Positions 1 through 9,300 of a stretch of 64,000 bases of DNA are shown piece after piece. Below the pieces are notes generated by a model. That model saw only the letters and a list, made by a program, of their open reading frames with translations. It made no database searches and was not told where the DNA came from. The translations under genes were made by a program, and so were the position numbers. Location of the stretch: positions 62,001 to 126,000 of the IMG/VR virus record IMGVR_UViG_3300026518_000006; one strand, written 5' to 3'. Source of the stretch: a virus. Each line of letters opens with the position of its first letter. Within the stretch, counting starts at the first letter, position 1.

Positions 1-1
1 T

Positions 2-193
2 AAAAATACAGTAGCATTATACGAACCTAGAGTTGATATTCAGTCACTTAGAGTGGTGGCATCGCCTGAATACAATAGAATAACTGTTACTATAAAGTTT
101 TATGTATTAATAAATAACACAAAGACTTTTGAAAACCTTAGATTTTCATTAGCCCATAACGAAATGACAAGTATCGTCACAAGACACGCATAA
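2..193 (+). CDS. 25: Baseplate wedge protein, gp25-like (C-terminal part)
   Basis: The open frame enters from the left edge and ends in TAA at 191-193, giving the last 63 residues of a protein. It contains YEPRVDIQSLRV, the E-P-R segment typical of the GPW/gp25 lysozyme-like baseplate family, followed by a beta-rich tail. gp25 helps assemble the wedge that joins the baseplate to sheath and tube. The gp6-like gene follows after 10 bases, an arrangement known from other T4-related phages. The start lies outside the window. Confidence 0.75.
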   Translation, partial: KNTVALYEPRVDIQSLRVVASPEYNRITVTIKFYVLINNTKTFENLRFSLAHNEMTSIVTRHA

Positions 194-203
194 AGGAAAA
201 CAA

Positions 204-3200
204 GTGAGCACAAACGAAAATATCGTAAAAGAAACTATACCTTTTACACAAAATGAGCTTGAACTAGAAGTTAAAAGACTACTACTTTCAAAAGGGCTAA
301 CAGACATATTATATCCAGGTTCCACCGTAAGTCAATTGTCTGATGTAATGACCTACTTAGTCCACGCATTAAACACCAACACCGCTATAAACCTACAAGA
401 AGTCATTTTACCTTTAGCTTCTAAAAGAATGAATGTACTTTTTGGTGCAAGACAACTTGGTTATGAGGCTGTACAAAAAACATCATACAGATATAAATTA
501 AAAGTCCAAATTCGTGAGCAATTGGATGAAAATGGAGACCCTTTATTGGGTGACTTTAGAGTCCAAATTCCAAAATATACTGAGTTTACATCAAACGGAA
601 ATACCTATTATTATCTTGGGGAAGACATTGATGTTGTAACTAACAATCAAGAAAGATTTGGTATAGAAATTGAGCTTGAAGTTAAAGAGGGAAAATTAAT
701 CAGATATGATGATAATGAACTCCTAAGATTTAGAGCTTTTAATGTTGTTGATAAAAACGGAGATATAGTAACTAAGCAGAATTATCTTATTCCTTTTAGA
801 GATATTGAAGAAAACGGATTGGAAGTATTTCTAACTTATGTTGATAAGTATGGTACAACAGTAGAGAAAGAGTTGTGGACTAAATCTGACCAATTCTTAA
901 TCGATAGTTCATTTGACTACCAAAAAAGAAAATATATAAGATTGGAGAACTTTTTCTTACAATTCCCTATCATATTCTTTGAGATTGGGGGTTATGGAAA
1001 TCCCATTAGACTCAACACTTTGATAGAGGTAAATGCCCTGATATCAAAAGGTGCTGATGGAAAAGCAGGAGATGTATTCGAAGTTGTAGACCCACTTTTA
1101 AAAGAGCAGATATCGGTATCTCCTGGGGTTATTGTGCACTATGGTAGTAATGAGGAGCATATAGAAAGTATTAAAGAAAATGCCCCTATATTCCATAATA
1201 CTGCCAACCGTGCAGTGACAGCACTAGATTATGTTGCGTTAAGTCAAAGACACGAAGCTGTAAAATTAGCTTCTGTTTGGGGAGGGGAAGATGAAGTATC
1301 TAACCGTTTTGCCAATGTGTTGTTTAGTTTTACTCCTGAAAGAACTCAAAGAGTATTTTTGTCTACTGACCCAAATAAAGACTATAATTTACCTGATGAA
1401 AACTATGCCTTAAATGTTCAATATGATTTACAATACCTGCCAAGAAGACCAAAAATTCCTGACATCCAAGACCCAAATGCGTTTGGTGTGCCACCAAAAC
1501 CAACCAACCCTGATTGGATTCCACTACCATCTAACTATATGGAAAAACCTGACACTTGGGTTACAGGATTAACAGCAGAACCAACACCAGTAGTAAACCC
1601 CGGAGCAGGTCCTCAGTTCACTTGGATTCCTGAAAGAGACGCTTATAACCACGACAGTGCTTATCCAAACCCATTTCCTAATGGTTTGACTTTCCCTACA
1701 GATTGGGTTGAGAATCCTAATATTGATGAGCTTTATTTGTCTGACCCGACTAATCCTGATTGGGCTACACCTGAAGAAAAGGCTGTAATTAAAAATCAGA
1801 AGCAAAGTCAAGCATACGAAATTTACAAAGCACTTTCATTTGAAGTTGATGAGTTCGGAAATCCACTTTCTACTTGGACACAAGAACTAGAGGATAAAGA
1901 TAAAGAATGGTTTGCTAATGGTGGTGCTCCAATATACAGAGATTATATAAGAAGACAAGATGCCATTGATTATATCCAATGGAGAAGAGATACAACTATA
2001 TATGAGAAATATGTTAAAGATAAAGAGGAGTGGGATGCTCTTGTAGCGCAAAACAAAAAATATGCGGATTATATTACTTCTAAAGAAGGGATAGAGTACA
2101 CTAATTATTGGAATAGTTTTTCTAATTATGCGAATACACCTGCTGAATTACAAGCGAGACAGGATGCGGATATAGCATACAATAAGTATCTTGAAGACCT
2201 TGAAATTTATAACCAAAACCGTGAAGCTATAGATGAGCTGATAGATAATTGGTATCTTGATGATGTTGATGATGTATACCCAATTACACCACCACCTTTG
2301 CCACCACAAAGAGATACTAATGTATTCACTATTTTAAACGCATATAAAATTATGACTATGAAGCATAGTCATAGAAAGCCAGCTTATATAGATTTCTTCT
2401 TTAATATAAAAGTATTGAAGTACAACTTGGCTGTTACAAACTCAAAGACAAATGAGACAATTTTTAATATAATCGATGAGTATTTTAAAAACTATGCGGA
2501 AAAATTTGAGGTTGAATATTTTGCTTCAAATCTACAAAGAAGAGTTGATGAAGCACTAGGAGATAATTCAGGTGTAGAAATCAACCTAAAAACTCAAATA
2601 GCTATTAATGAGGCTATGTATGACTACAAGTATAGTGGTACATCTAAAATTATTATAAGATTGGCTTTCCCTTTTGAGAACCTATATCCTGACGGTCTTA
2701 ATATGACTAACCAACAGTTTTTGCCTAATATTGATACTTTATCTTTTGTGGGGGCTGTTACTGATTGGCGTTTAAAAGACGGTGACAGCTTTAGCATCGG
2801 TGCAGGAGATAGTGTACTTGAAAAAAGAGAAGTTGATGGTACAGGAGATAACAGTGATGGTATTTTTGGAGTAAAATATATTTCAAAAATAGCGCAGACT
2901 CTTGATAGTAATACTGTGAACTTTTTAGATAAAACTAAATGGAAAGATTTAGGTGGAAACTATGACTATTATTTCTCAGCGGGAGATGTAGTTATACAAA
3001 AAGGTGAAAGAATTATTATCGATGTAGAGAACACAGTAAATCCATCATTTGCAACGAAAGGATATGTGTACACGAGACTCACGAACAACACAAATAATCA
3101 GCCCACTGATGTGATTAATGAAGATTTCAATAATGAAACTCTGTGGTATAAAGAAAAAGCAACAGCTTATGATGTAGTTATGGACTCAACAAACCTTGTC

Positions 3201-3791
3201 GATATCAAAACGGGTGATACCGTCTTTATCAATGAGGATTTATCGGGATATGGCGGAAATGGTATTTTAGGCTCTGTTTATAAGTCTAAAAAAGATTTTA
3301 ATGATGTGACTTTGAATACAGTCGATTATACAAATAAAGACGATTGGCAAGAATTTATCCCTGTATCTAAAGACTTGTATTGCCTTAAAAAAGTAGATAA
3401 TTATGGTAATCTTGCTTATAGAGTAGACCAAAACCCTGACCCAGGAACCCCAGGAGCTTTTCTACCACCAACAAATGAACTACCAAATATTATCTTGGAT
3501 GTTTACCTTGGAGATATTAAAAATGATACCTTAGAACCTGATGCAAACCCTGATGAAAAAGTTGGTAGATACTATATCAGAAACGAAAGATTTCAACACA
3601 TAGATGTCCATTTAGACTTTAATACAGGCGGTGGTGTAGGTGCTCCGCCTGACTCTGTGTTTACAGATTATGGGTATGGTCATATAGACTTGGTATATCC
3701 AAGTAACATAGACATAAATAGTGATAACATTCCGTTTACAGGATATACTATACCTCGTTTAAGACAGGTTAAATTTTATAAGGATGTTTAA
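204..3791 (+). CDS. 6: Baseplate wedge protein, gp6-like (J family), enlarged
   Basis: Starts at GTG 204 after AAGGAAAACAA. The N-terminal 400 residues resemble T4 gp6/baseplate J: a long beta region, GGYGNPIRLN, then NRAVTALDYVALSQRHEAVK near residue 335, the family's recurring segment. gp6 forms the inner ring that cross-links wedges. The protein is 1195 residues, about twice T4 gp6 (about 660). The excess includes residues ~405-705, rich in Pro, Asp, Asn, Trp and Tyr with coiled stretches, which looks like an insertion. The C-terminal 490 residues are beta-rich and unassigned. The stop overlaps the next start (TAATG). Confidence 0.75.
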   Translation: MSTNENIVKETIPFTQNELELEVKRLLLSKGLTDILYPGSTVSQLSDVMTYLVHALNTNTAINLQEVILPLASKRMNVLFGARQLGYEAVQKTSYRYKLKVQIREQLDENGDPLLGDFRVQIPKYTEFTSNGNTYYYLGEDIDVVTNNQERFGIEIELEVKEGKLIRYDDNELLRFRAFNVVDKNGDIVTKQNYLIPFRDIEENGLEVFLTYVDKYGTTVEKELWTKSDQFLIDSSFDYQKRKYIRLENFFLQFPIIFFEIGGYGNPIRLNTLIEVNALISKGADGKAGDVFEVVDPLLKEQISVSPGVIVHYGSNEEHIESIKENAPIFHNTANRAVTALDYVALSQRHEAVKLASVWGGEDEVSNRFANVLFSFTPERTQRVFLSTDPNKDYNLPDENYALNVQYDLQYLPRRPKIPDIQDPNAFGVPPKPTNPDWIPLPSNYMEKPDTWVTGLTAEPTPVVNPGAGPQFTWIPERDAYNHDSAYPNPFPNGLTFPTDWVENPNIDELYLSDPTNPDWATPEEKAVIKNQKQSQAYEIYKALSFEVDEFGNPLSTWTQELEDKDKEWFANGGAPIYRDYIRRQDAIDYIQWRRDTTIYEKYVKDKEEWDALVAQNKKYADYITSKEGIEYTNYWNSFSNYANTPAELQARQDADIAYNKYLEDLEIYNQNREAIDELIDNWYLDDVDDVYPITPPPLPPQRDTNVFTILNAYKIMTMKHSHRKPAYIDFFFNIKVLKYNLAVTNSKTNETIFNIIDEYFKNYAEKFEVEYFASNLQRRVDEALGDNSGVEINLKTQIAINEAMYDYKYSGTSKIIIRLAFPFENLYPDGLNMTNQQFLPNIDTLSFVGAVTDWRLKDGDSFSIGAGDSVLEKREVDGTGDNSDGIFGVKYISKIAQTLDSNTVNFLDKTKWKDLGGNYDYYFSAGDVVIQKGERIIIDVENTVNPSFATKGYVYTRLTNNTNNQPTDVINEDFNNETLWYKEKATAYDVVMDSTNLVDIKTGDTVFINEDLSGYGGNGILGSVYKSKKDFNDVTLNTVDYTNKDDWQEFIPVSKDLYCLKKVDNYGNLAYRVDQNPDPGTPGAFLPPTNELPNIILDVYLGDIKNDTLEPDANPDEKVGRYYIRNERFQHIDVHLDFNTGGGVGAPPDSVFTDYGYGHIDLVYPSNIDINSDNIPFTGYTIPRLRQVKFYKDV

Positions 3792-6700
3792 TGCCTAATA
3801 TATTATACGAAAATGGGGCACCTCAAACAAGTACGGCATATACAACACAAGACTTGACTGCCCCTGTCACATTCCATTATGACAAAATATTTGAAACTTT
3901 AATAGATAATATTGCACCCCAAAGAATAATGAGCAAAAATAAGCTTTTATTGGAAAGCTTTGTGGATATTCTTGGTGAAGTTTCCCCTATCAGTGTGAAT
4001 ATTATTGATGTATTCAACAAGAACAGACAATATAAAGAGCATAGCCACATAAAAGGTGTCCAAGATGGATTTGCACAAATGTTTTTGGAAAACTTTTGGA
4101 GTGTTGTCCACAAAGCCCAAAATAACTATGCTCTTCAAAATAGATTGAATAATATCCTTGCTAAATACACAGAATTGGCAGGTGCTACAGATGCTTTGCA
4201 ATCAGAACTTGTATTTTTTGGTAATACAGATGAGTTATATACTGAAGAACGATATATTTTAGGTAAAGATTTTAAAGAGAAAAAGGGAACAGGTACCGCA
4301 ATTGAATACGCCTATAAGGTGGGTTGGTTGGCAGAAATAGAGGGTCCTCTTCGTGATTCTTATTACTTTAAGCTACATACTCCTGAGTGTACAGGTGGCA
4401 TTCCTAAAGGTATTATAATTGCTTGTGAAAATCCATATACTCCTTCACCCGAAGCACCTTCTCCTGACCAAAATGGCGATACTTGGGCAGCACATCCTGC
4501 CTGTACAGGCGTGCCTTATCCGAATGAAAGATTTATAAACGAATTTTATATTGGTGAAGAGCTTGATGATAATGATTGTAGACCATTCTCTTATTCAGTA
4601 GAGGGGTCAATGATACCCGCTTTATTTGAAGCATTTGTTATCCCATTAGCACACCCTGTTGGTTTCTCATACTCATATAAGAAAGTCTTAATAATAGACT
4701 TTATAGATTATTTTAACTTGGAATATATCTATACAGCCAATAAAGTGTCTGTTAAAAGTCTGTGTCCAAATGGAGACTGTGCTGTACCCGAAGAAGATAT
4801 ATATGGTCTTAGAGGAGGCGGAGGTATCACCAACTCTGAACTAAAATATTATGAAACAGGGGATATATATGTAGGGGATTTCAAAGGTTGGAGTTATGAC
4901 AAATACACTTTCGCAAATGGTAGCTACTTAGTAAGTTTTAAGTATGTAAGTCCAAGAGGTGTTAATCAAGAAGTCATACATTATTATGACATTGCTGACA
5001 TTGAGGCTAGTCAAAATATAATAAAAAATGGAGATTTTGATGATAATTCCGAGTGGAACTTAGGAAGTAATTGGAGTATCGTCAATGGCAAAGCGGTGAA
5101 TTCAGGTGGTGGTGTAGATGATAAACTATCACAATCAGTAGTATTAGAAGCAAACAAAACATACAACCTAAGAATTACAGCAACACTTGATTCATCTAAT
5201 GACAATTTTATTATTGATGTTGGTGGTGTTATTATAAACATACTTTCAACAGGAACAACAAACACAAGTGTTGTTATTGGCGACTCTAATTCAGGAGAAT
5301 TTTCAATTTATGGGAACAACAAAACATTCTCTATAGATGATATTTCATTAGTAAAAATAGAGCCTACAACAGTGTATAATGACTACACTCATTCATCAAT
5401 TATTATAGACAATCCTACGCCTCCTGTAGCTGTATTATATACGCACGATATTTTTAGCTACAGTCAAGATTTTGCAATTGGAGACCATATTACTATACCT
5501 ATTTTTGATGATGATAGAACGAATCTTCCGTGTCATAATATTGTAGTAAACCCAAAATTTACCATTGATGCCTCTACAATTATAAACAATGGAGACTTTT
5601 TAGAGCCTATAGGAACATATTGGACAGCCGTTGGTAATTGGCAACAACACATAGACCCTGTTTATCACGGTGTTTATGGGTATATGACCTTAACAAACGG
5701 AACTATAACAGATACTTTATCACAAAACCTATATTGGGAAGATAAAGAATATGAAATTTACGGCACTTTAAAACCGAGTAGTTATGATGATTATTTAGTA
5801 ATTACTATAGGCAGTAGTGTATATGAGATAAACAACTATGGTAGATTTACCATCCAACACACAGGTAATAGTTCTGATACAAATGTTGTATTGGCAGGTA
5901 AAAACGACATAAAAGGAACAGCTAATTTAAGATTGGACGAGTTTCAAATTAGAGAAATAGATGATAAAGGTCTATACGGTTGGAATGCAGGTGCTAATTG
6001 GAAAGTTATTAATAATAGAGCAACACTTACAAATGGTGATAGTAGTGATATTTTATCTCAATCTATAATGTTGGATGGAGGTGTTACATATAGAATAAAT
6101 TTTGATGTCGAAGTAAATAGCTCTACACAAAGAGCATTTTTCCAAATAGGAAATGAAAAACACAAAATTGGCGGTATAGCCAAAGAAAGATACACATTTA
6201 CACCACCAACATCAGGGAATTATCTTATTCAATTCTACCCTGAAGCGAATAATACTACATTTTCAGTCACTAATATTGAAGTGGACTGCAACAAAGACAT
6301 AATTGGTGATGCTATGACAAGCCTTTATACCAATAAGCTTGCAGTTATAGGACCTGACTTGCTGATTGCTGATGCAAGATTAGATGTTGGTGTTAATGTG
6401 ACAAGAGAAGGTGGGTTTATTATTGGCGGATATATTTTACCTCACGGAGACCCAAGTACTCAATATATGCTTGATAACTTGAGTATATCACCTGAGCAAC
6501 AAGTATGGAAAGAAGCACTTGATGTCCCTGATTTTAGAGACCCAAGTGAGTGGTCAACAGACACATCTTGGACTATCATTACAGGCTCTACACCTACAGG
6601 AAATTATGCTTATTGTGATGGCACACAATCAGGATATGCTAAACTCTATAGAACATTTACCATAAACGATTCAAGTTCTGCAAACTCTCATTATGTTAGA

Positions 6701-6964
6701 GTGGATTTTGATATGAGTACACAAAGTATAAACGGGTATATAAAAGTATATTCAGGAATTACTGATGGGGTATTGGGGGTAGATGATGAAATCAGATTTT
6801 ACGGTTCAGGATTAAAGAGTTTTATTATGAAATATGACCATAGTTTAGAAGGTAACGGAGAAAACAAAATAATTTTCTACGCTTCTAATGATAGCCATCC
6901 TGACCAAGAAGCATTTGAGGGTACTATAAATAGTGTACAAGCTACTTACATCGAGCAGATGTAA
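3791..6964 (+). CDS. Large baseplate protein (gp7 position) with carbohydrate-binding-like modules
   Basis: The start overlaps the gp6-like stop (TAATG), so the two are translationally coupled. Length (1057) and position match T4 gp7 (1032), but I see no decisive gp7 motif. Residues ~1-190 are helical and probably attach to the wedge. Residues ~200-245 are Cys/Pro-rich. From ~409 there are four beta modules beginning near residues 409, 596, 726 and 914. Three share N-G-D-F/G-x-N-W-x-V and a later L-S-Q-S motif, as in CBM4/9-like jelly rolls. Inference: a peripheral wedge protein carrying glycan-binding domains. Confidence 0.6.
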   Translation: MPNILYENGAPQTSTAYTTQDLTAPVTFHYDKIFETLIDNIAPQRIMSKNKLLLESFVDILGEVSPISVNIIDVFNKNRQYKEHSHIKGVQDGFAQMFLENFWSVVHKAQNNYALQNRLNNILAKYTELAGATDALQSELVFFGNTDELYTEERYILGKDFKEKKGTGTAIEYAYKVGWLAEIEGPLRDSYYFKLHTPECTGGIPKGIIIACENPYTPSPEAPSPDQNGDTWAAHPACTGVPYPNERFINEFYIGEELDDNDCRPFSYSVEGSMIPALFEAFVIPLAHPVGFSYSYKKVLIIDFIDYFNLEYIYTANKVSVKSLCPNGDCAVPEEDIYGLRGGGGITNSELKYYETGDIYVGDFKGWSYDKYTFANGSYLVSFKYVSPRGVNQEVIHYYDIADIEASQNIIKNGDFDDNSEWNLGSNWSIVNGKAVNSGGGVDDKLSQSVVLEANKTYNLRITATLDSSNDNFIIDVGGVIINILSTGTTNTSVVIGDSNSGEFSIYGNNKTFSIDDISLVKIEPTTVYNDYTHSSIIIDNPTPPVAVLYTHDIFSYSQDFAIGDHITIPIFDDDRTNLPCHNIVVNPKFTIDASTIINNGDFLEPIGTYWTAVGNWQQHIDPVYHGVYGYMTLTNGTITDTLSQNLYWEDKEYEIYGTLKPSSYDDYLVITIGSSVYEINNYGRFTIQHTGNSSDTNVVLAGKNDIKGTANLRLDEFQIREIDDKGLYGWNAGANWKVINNRATLTNGDSSDILSQSIMLDGGVTYRINFDVEVNSSTQRAFFQIGNEKHKIGGIAKERYTFTPPTSGNYLIQFYPEANNTTFSVTNIEVDCNKDIIGDAMTSLYTNKLAVIGPDLLIADARLDVGVNVTREGGFIIGGYILPHGDPSTQYMLDNLSISPEQQVWKEALDVPDFRDPSEWSTDTSWTIITGSTPTGNYAYCDGTQSGYAKLYRTFTINDSSSANSHYVRVDFDMSTQSINGYIKVYSGITDGVLGVDDEIRFYGSGLKSFIMKYDHSLEGNGENKIIFYASNDSHPDQEAFEGTINSVQATYIEQM

Positions 6965-7017
6965 GTTTAATTTAAACTTATAAAAGTATAATTTTTAAGA
7001 TATTTAAAAGGAAAGAT

Positions 7018-7668
7018 ATGGTAGATAAAACACATAAGCCTGTCGAAGGTTTTTTTAAAATCGAGCAATTCGATGAACAAGGAAATTTAATCGACAGTTA
7101 TGAAGACCGCAATATGATTATGCGTGATAGTAAAAGAGATGTGGCGTATCTTGCTATGGGCGCATATCCTGATGGTGTTACTGATATGCACATAAACACT
7201 TTTGTTTTAGGCAACAAAGGAAATGTAGACGGAGATTTATTGACACCAAAAACCTTTTCTTTTGAGAGAACAAACTTATTTGCTCAAGAAGAATTGGGAG
7301 GGGTAACATACCCTATAACTTGGAATCCAACAGAAAGCCCAAATGGAGACCCTATTACAGCAAGTAACTCATCAAAAAAAGTAATTAGTGAAGGTTCGGC
7401 TGAACTACCTTCTATCACAAATGACAGCACTGTAGATGTTAAGATTGAAGATGATAGTACAATTGTGTATGAAATAAATATCTCATCAGCGAATGCCAAT
7501 GGTGCAGGAGATGGTGCTATTGCTTGGACAGAAGCGGGGCTTTTTACCGCAGAGGGCTTAAACAATTCAGGCGGTATTAGTGGTAAAATTTTTGCAATGA
7601 GAACCTTCCCCGCAAAAATTAAAGAAAATACAACAAACTTTAGAGTTACTTGGAAGATAGTATTCTAA
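7018..7668 (+). CDS. Tail or baseplate-associated structural protein, unassigned
   Basis: ATG 7018 follows AAAGGAAAGAT. The 216-residue beta-rich protein has a charged N-terminus (VEGFFKIEQFDEQGNLIDSY) and an end pattern (FAMRTFPAKIKENTTNFRVTWKIVF region) seen in phage fibre-network proteins whose C-terminal strand ends in W-x-I-x-F. No catalytic motif. It lies between the large baseplate gene and a small structural ORF on the same strand, so a role as a short tail spike or fibre-attachment protein is plausible but inferred from context. Confidence 0.55.
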   Translation: MVDKTHKPVEGFFKIEQFDEQGNLIDSYEDRNMIMRDSKRDVAYLAMGAYPDGVTDMHINTFVLGNKGNVDGDLLTPKTFSFERTNLFAQEELGGVTYPITWNPTESPNGDPITASNSSKKVISEGSAELPSITNDSTVDVKIEDDSTIVYEINISSANANGAGDGAIAWTEAGLFTAEGLNNSGGISGKIFAMRTFPAKIKENTTNFRVTWKIVF

Positions 7669-7691
7669 AATAAAATATAAGGAAAAATAAT

Positions 7692-8066
7692 ATGGCAGAT
7701 AGAGTAACACTTTCAAATTTTAGAGCAACATTTGAAGTAAAGAACGGAGAGTTGGGGAGCGATGCAGTTCTCAATAGAGCTGTAGACCAAGTTAAAAAAG
7801 AGTTGGACAATCTTTGGAATTGGGCTACTAATGACACATCAGACACACTTCCTACAGGTACAATTGTAGAGTATCTTATTGATGATGTGACCGTAGATGC
7901 AGTAGCCACAGCAGGAATGGATAAAAAAGTTCGTTCAGCTAAATGGGTTCAAGAGCACATTTCCAATTTAGAAAATCCACCAAGCGTAATTTATTATACT
8001 TGGAGTGTGGATAGAATCAAACAGTATGTGCAGACTACAACATTAGATGGTGGCACTTGGAACTAA
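7692..8066 (+). CDS. Small protein ending the baseplate operon
   Basis: ATG 7692 is preceded by AAGGAAAAATA. The 124-residue product has no family I recognise: an N-terminal beta/helix segment, an acidic middle and a Trp/Tyr-rich end. A hairpin directly downstream ends the operon. By position, probably a virion or assembly protein. Confidence 0.5.
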   Translation: MADRVTLSNFRATFEVKNGELGSDAVLNRAVDQVKKELDNLWNWATNDTSDTLPTGTIVEYLIDDVTVDAVATAGMDKKVRSAKWVQEHISNLENPPSVIYYTWSVDRIKQYVQTTTLDGGTWN

Positions 8067-8070
8067 ATAT

Positions 8071-8100
8071 TAAAGAGCCTAGTGTTTTATAGGCTCTTTA
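8071..8100. terminator. Bidirectional terminator between convergent genes
   Basis: TAAAGAGCCT - 10-nt loop - AGGCTCTTTA is a perfect 10-bp inverted repeat with flanking A and T tracts on both strands. It serves the plus-strand baseplate operon and overlaps the stop of the minus-strand gene. The AAAGAGCCT arm recurs in the hairpin at 36548-36609. Confidence 0.8.
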
Positions 8101-8588
8101 TAACTTTCTTTTCTGAATGAATTGTCATAGTCCATATAATCAAAAGCAAGGGTTAAGGTCATCACATTTAATTCATCACTTGGGTCTACAATACTAACAT
8201 TTATTTCACTAATATCACTCAATCTACAGTTATAAAACCAAAACTTTTTAACAACTTCACCTTTGCCATTTCTAATGTCCGTCCACATATCGAATTGTTT
8301 TGGTCTATAAATCCCTTTTTCAATATTAATAGTTTCTATGAAAAATTGATAAATCTCATCATAAACTTTCCATTCTCTATCAATAATAATGTCAAAGACG
8401 AGTTCTGTGTATGTTACTGTGTCTGAACCCAAGTTGATTTGCACACCCTGTCTACCACCTACTTTTGGGGGGCTGAAACTCATACTTGGGATTATCATAC
8501 TTTGAGCATTAAACCAAACACCTTCAAGTTCTTTACTTCCGAACTGTATGTTTGTATTAGCGGAAAAGGAGTTATTGTTGATAGCCAT
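8079..8588 (-). CDS. Tail-tube-fold protein, gp19-like
   Basis: 169 residues, close to T4 gp19 (163). The order of elements matches the gp19/gp54 tube family: FNAQSMIIPSMSFSPPKVGG, then YTELVFDIIIDREWKVYDEI, and a final strand ELNVMTLTLAFDYMDYDN equivalent to the gp19 end. gp19 hexamers stack into the inner tail tube. The gene is isolated on the minus strand with its own late box at 8606-8613. The gp19 neighbour gp18 (sheath) is absent here, so this could be the tube protein or a second tube-like subunit. Confidence 0.6.
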   Translation of the reverse strand: MAINNNSFSANTNIQFGSKELEGVWFNAQSMIIPSMSFSPPKVGGRQGVQINLGSDTVTYTELVFDIIIDREWKVYDEIYQFFIETINIEKGIYRPKQFDMWTDIRNGKGEVVKKFWFYNCRLSDISEINVSIVDPSDELNVMTLTLAFDYMDYDNSFRKESYKEPIKH

Positions 8589-8605
8589 ACTTTGCCTTTT
8601 TTACT

Positions 8606-8613
8606 TATTTATA
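8606..8613 (-). promoter_or_regulatory. T4-type late promoter
   Basis: TATAAATA read on the minus strand, 18 bases upstream of the tail-tube-fold gene start, within CCTTATAAATAAG. Confidence 0.65.
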
Positions 8614-8631
8614 AGGCAAGGTATAGGTAGA

Positions 8632-9243
8632 CTATTTTAGGTTTGCTTTTGCAAGACAATACCCATAAAGAGATGGGTCTTCTTCGATAAGTCGCTTGAA
8701 TTGTTCAATTTCAGCACTTGTTTTAGGGTCTTCTTTGAGTTGTGATACAAACTCTTTAATGGCTTTATTGGCTACAGAAATACTTGCCCCATTAACTTTA
8801 GCTTCTTGCTTCAATTCTTTAATTTCTTCTCTGATTTGAGCGATTTCAGCCTCTTTTTCTAAGAGACTTATCATATACTCTTTATTGACAGGAATTGCCT
8901 CTTTAAATTCAGCAGTATAAGCCAACTTATCTCCCGAAACAGACATTGTTTCTGATATTTTATGTTCTCTTGTCTTTTTTTGTCTATCTACCAAATCAGT
9001 AATGGCTTTACCCGCTTGTTGAAGCACTTCATCAACATCTTCAGGAGTTTCTATTTTTTCAGGTTCAGGTTCAGGTTCAATCTCTTCAAGTAGTTCTTGG
9101 TTGGCATCATTTTCCAAGGCAAAACCTGTACCCACCTCATCAATCAATTCATTAAGATTTTCCTCATCACTATTCACACTTTCATTAGAAGTTTCGTTTA
9201 GCACATCTTCAAGTAGTGCGTCTATATTTTCCATATCATTCAT
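8632..9243 (-). CDS. Acidic coiled-coil protein, unassigned
   Basis: 203 residues. The first ~75 are very acidic with an EPEPEPE run; residues ~125-180 are predicted coiled coil. No known motif. Such composition is common in phage scaffold, chaperone or early host-interaction proteins. It sits between the tail-tube gene and primase on the same strand. Confidence 0.5.
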   Translation of the reverse strand: MNDMENIDALLEDVLNETSNESVNSDEENLNELIDEVGTGFALENDANQELLEEIEPEPEPEKIETPEDVDEVLQQAGKAITDLVDRQKKTREHKISETMSVSGDKLAYTAEFKEAIPVNKEYMISLLEKEAEIAQIREEIKELKQEAKVNGASISVANKAIKEFVSQLKEDPKTSAEIEQFKRLIEEDPSLYGYCLAKANLK

Positions 9244-9300
9244 AATTATCCTTTTATATTGGTATTTTGGTATTATATAAGCTTTTTGATTAAAACATAC

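Noticed and set aside
1569-1811. Minus-strand frames inside the large baseplate, scaffold, protease and capsid genes
   Set aside because: They are antisense shadows of strongly supported genes with low-complexity content.
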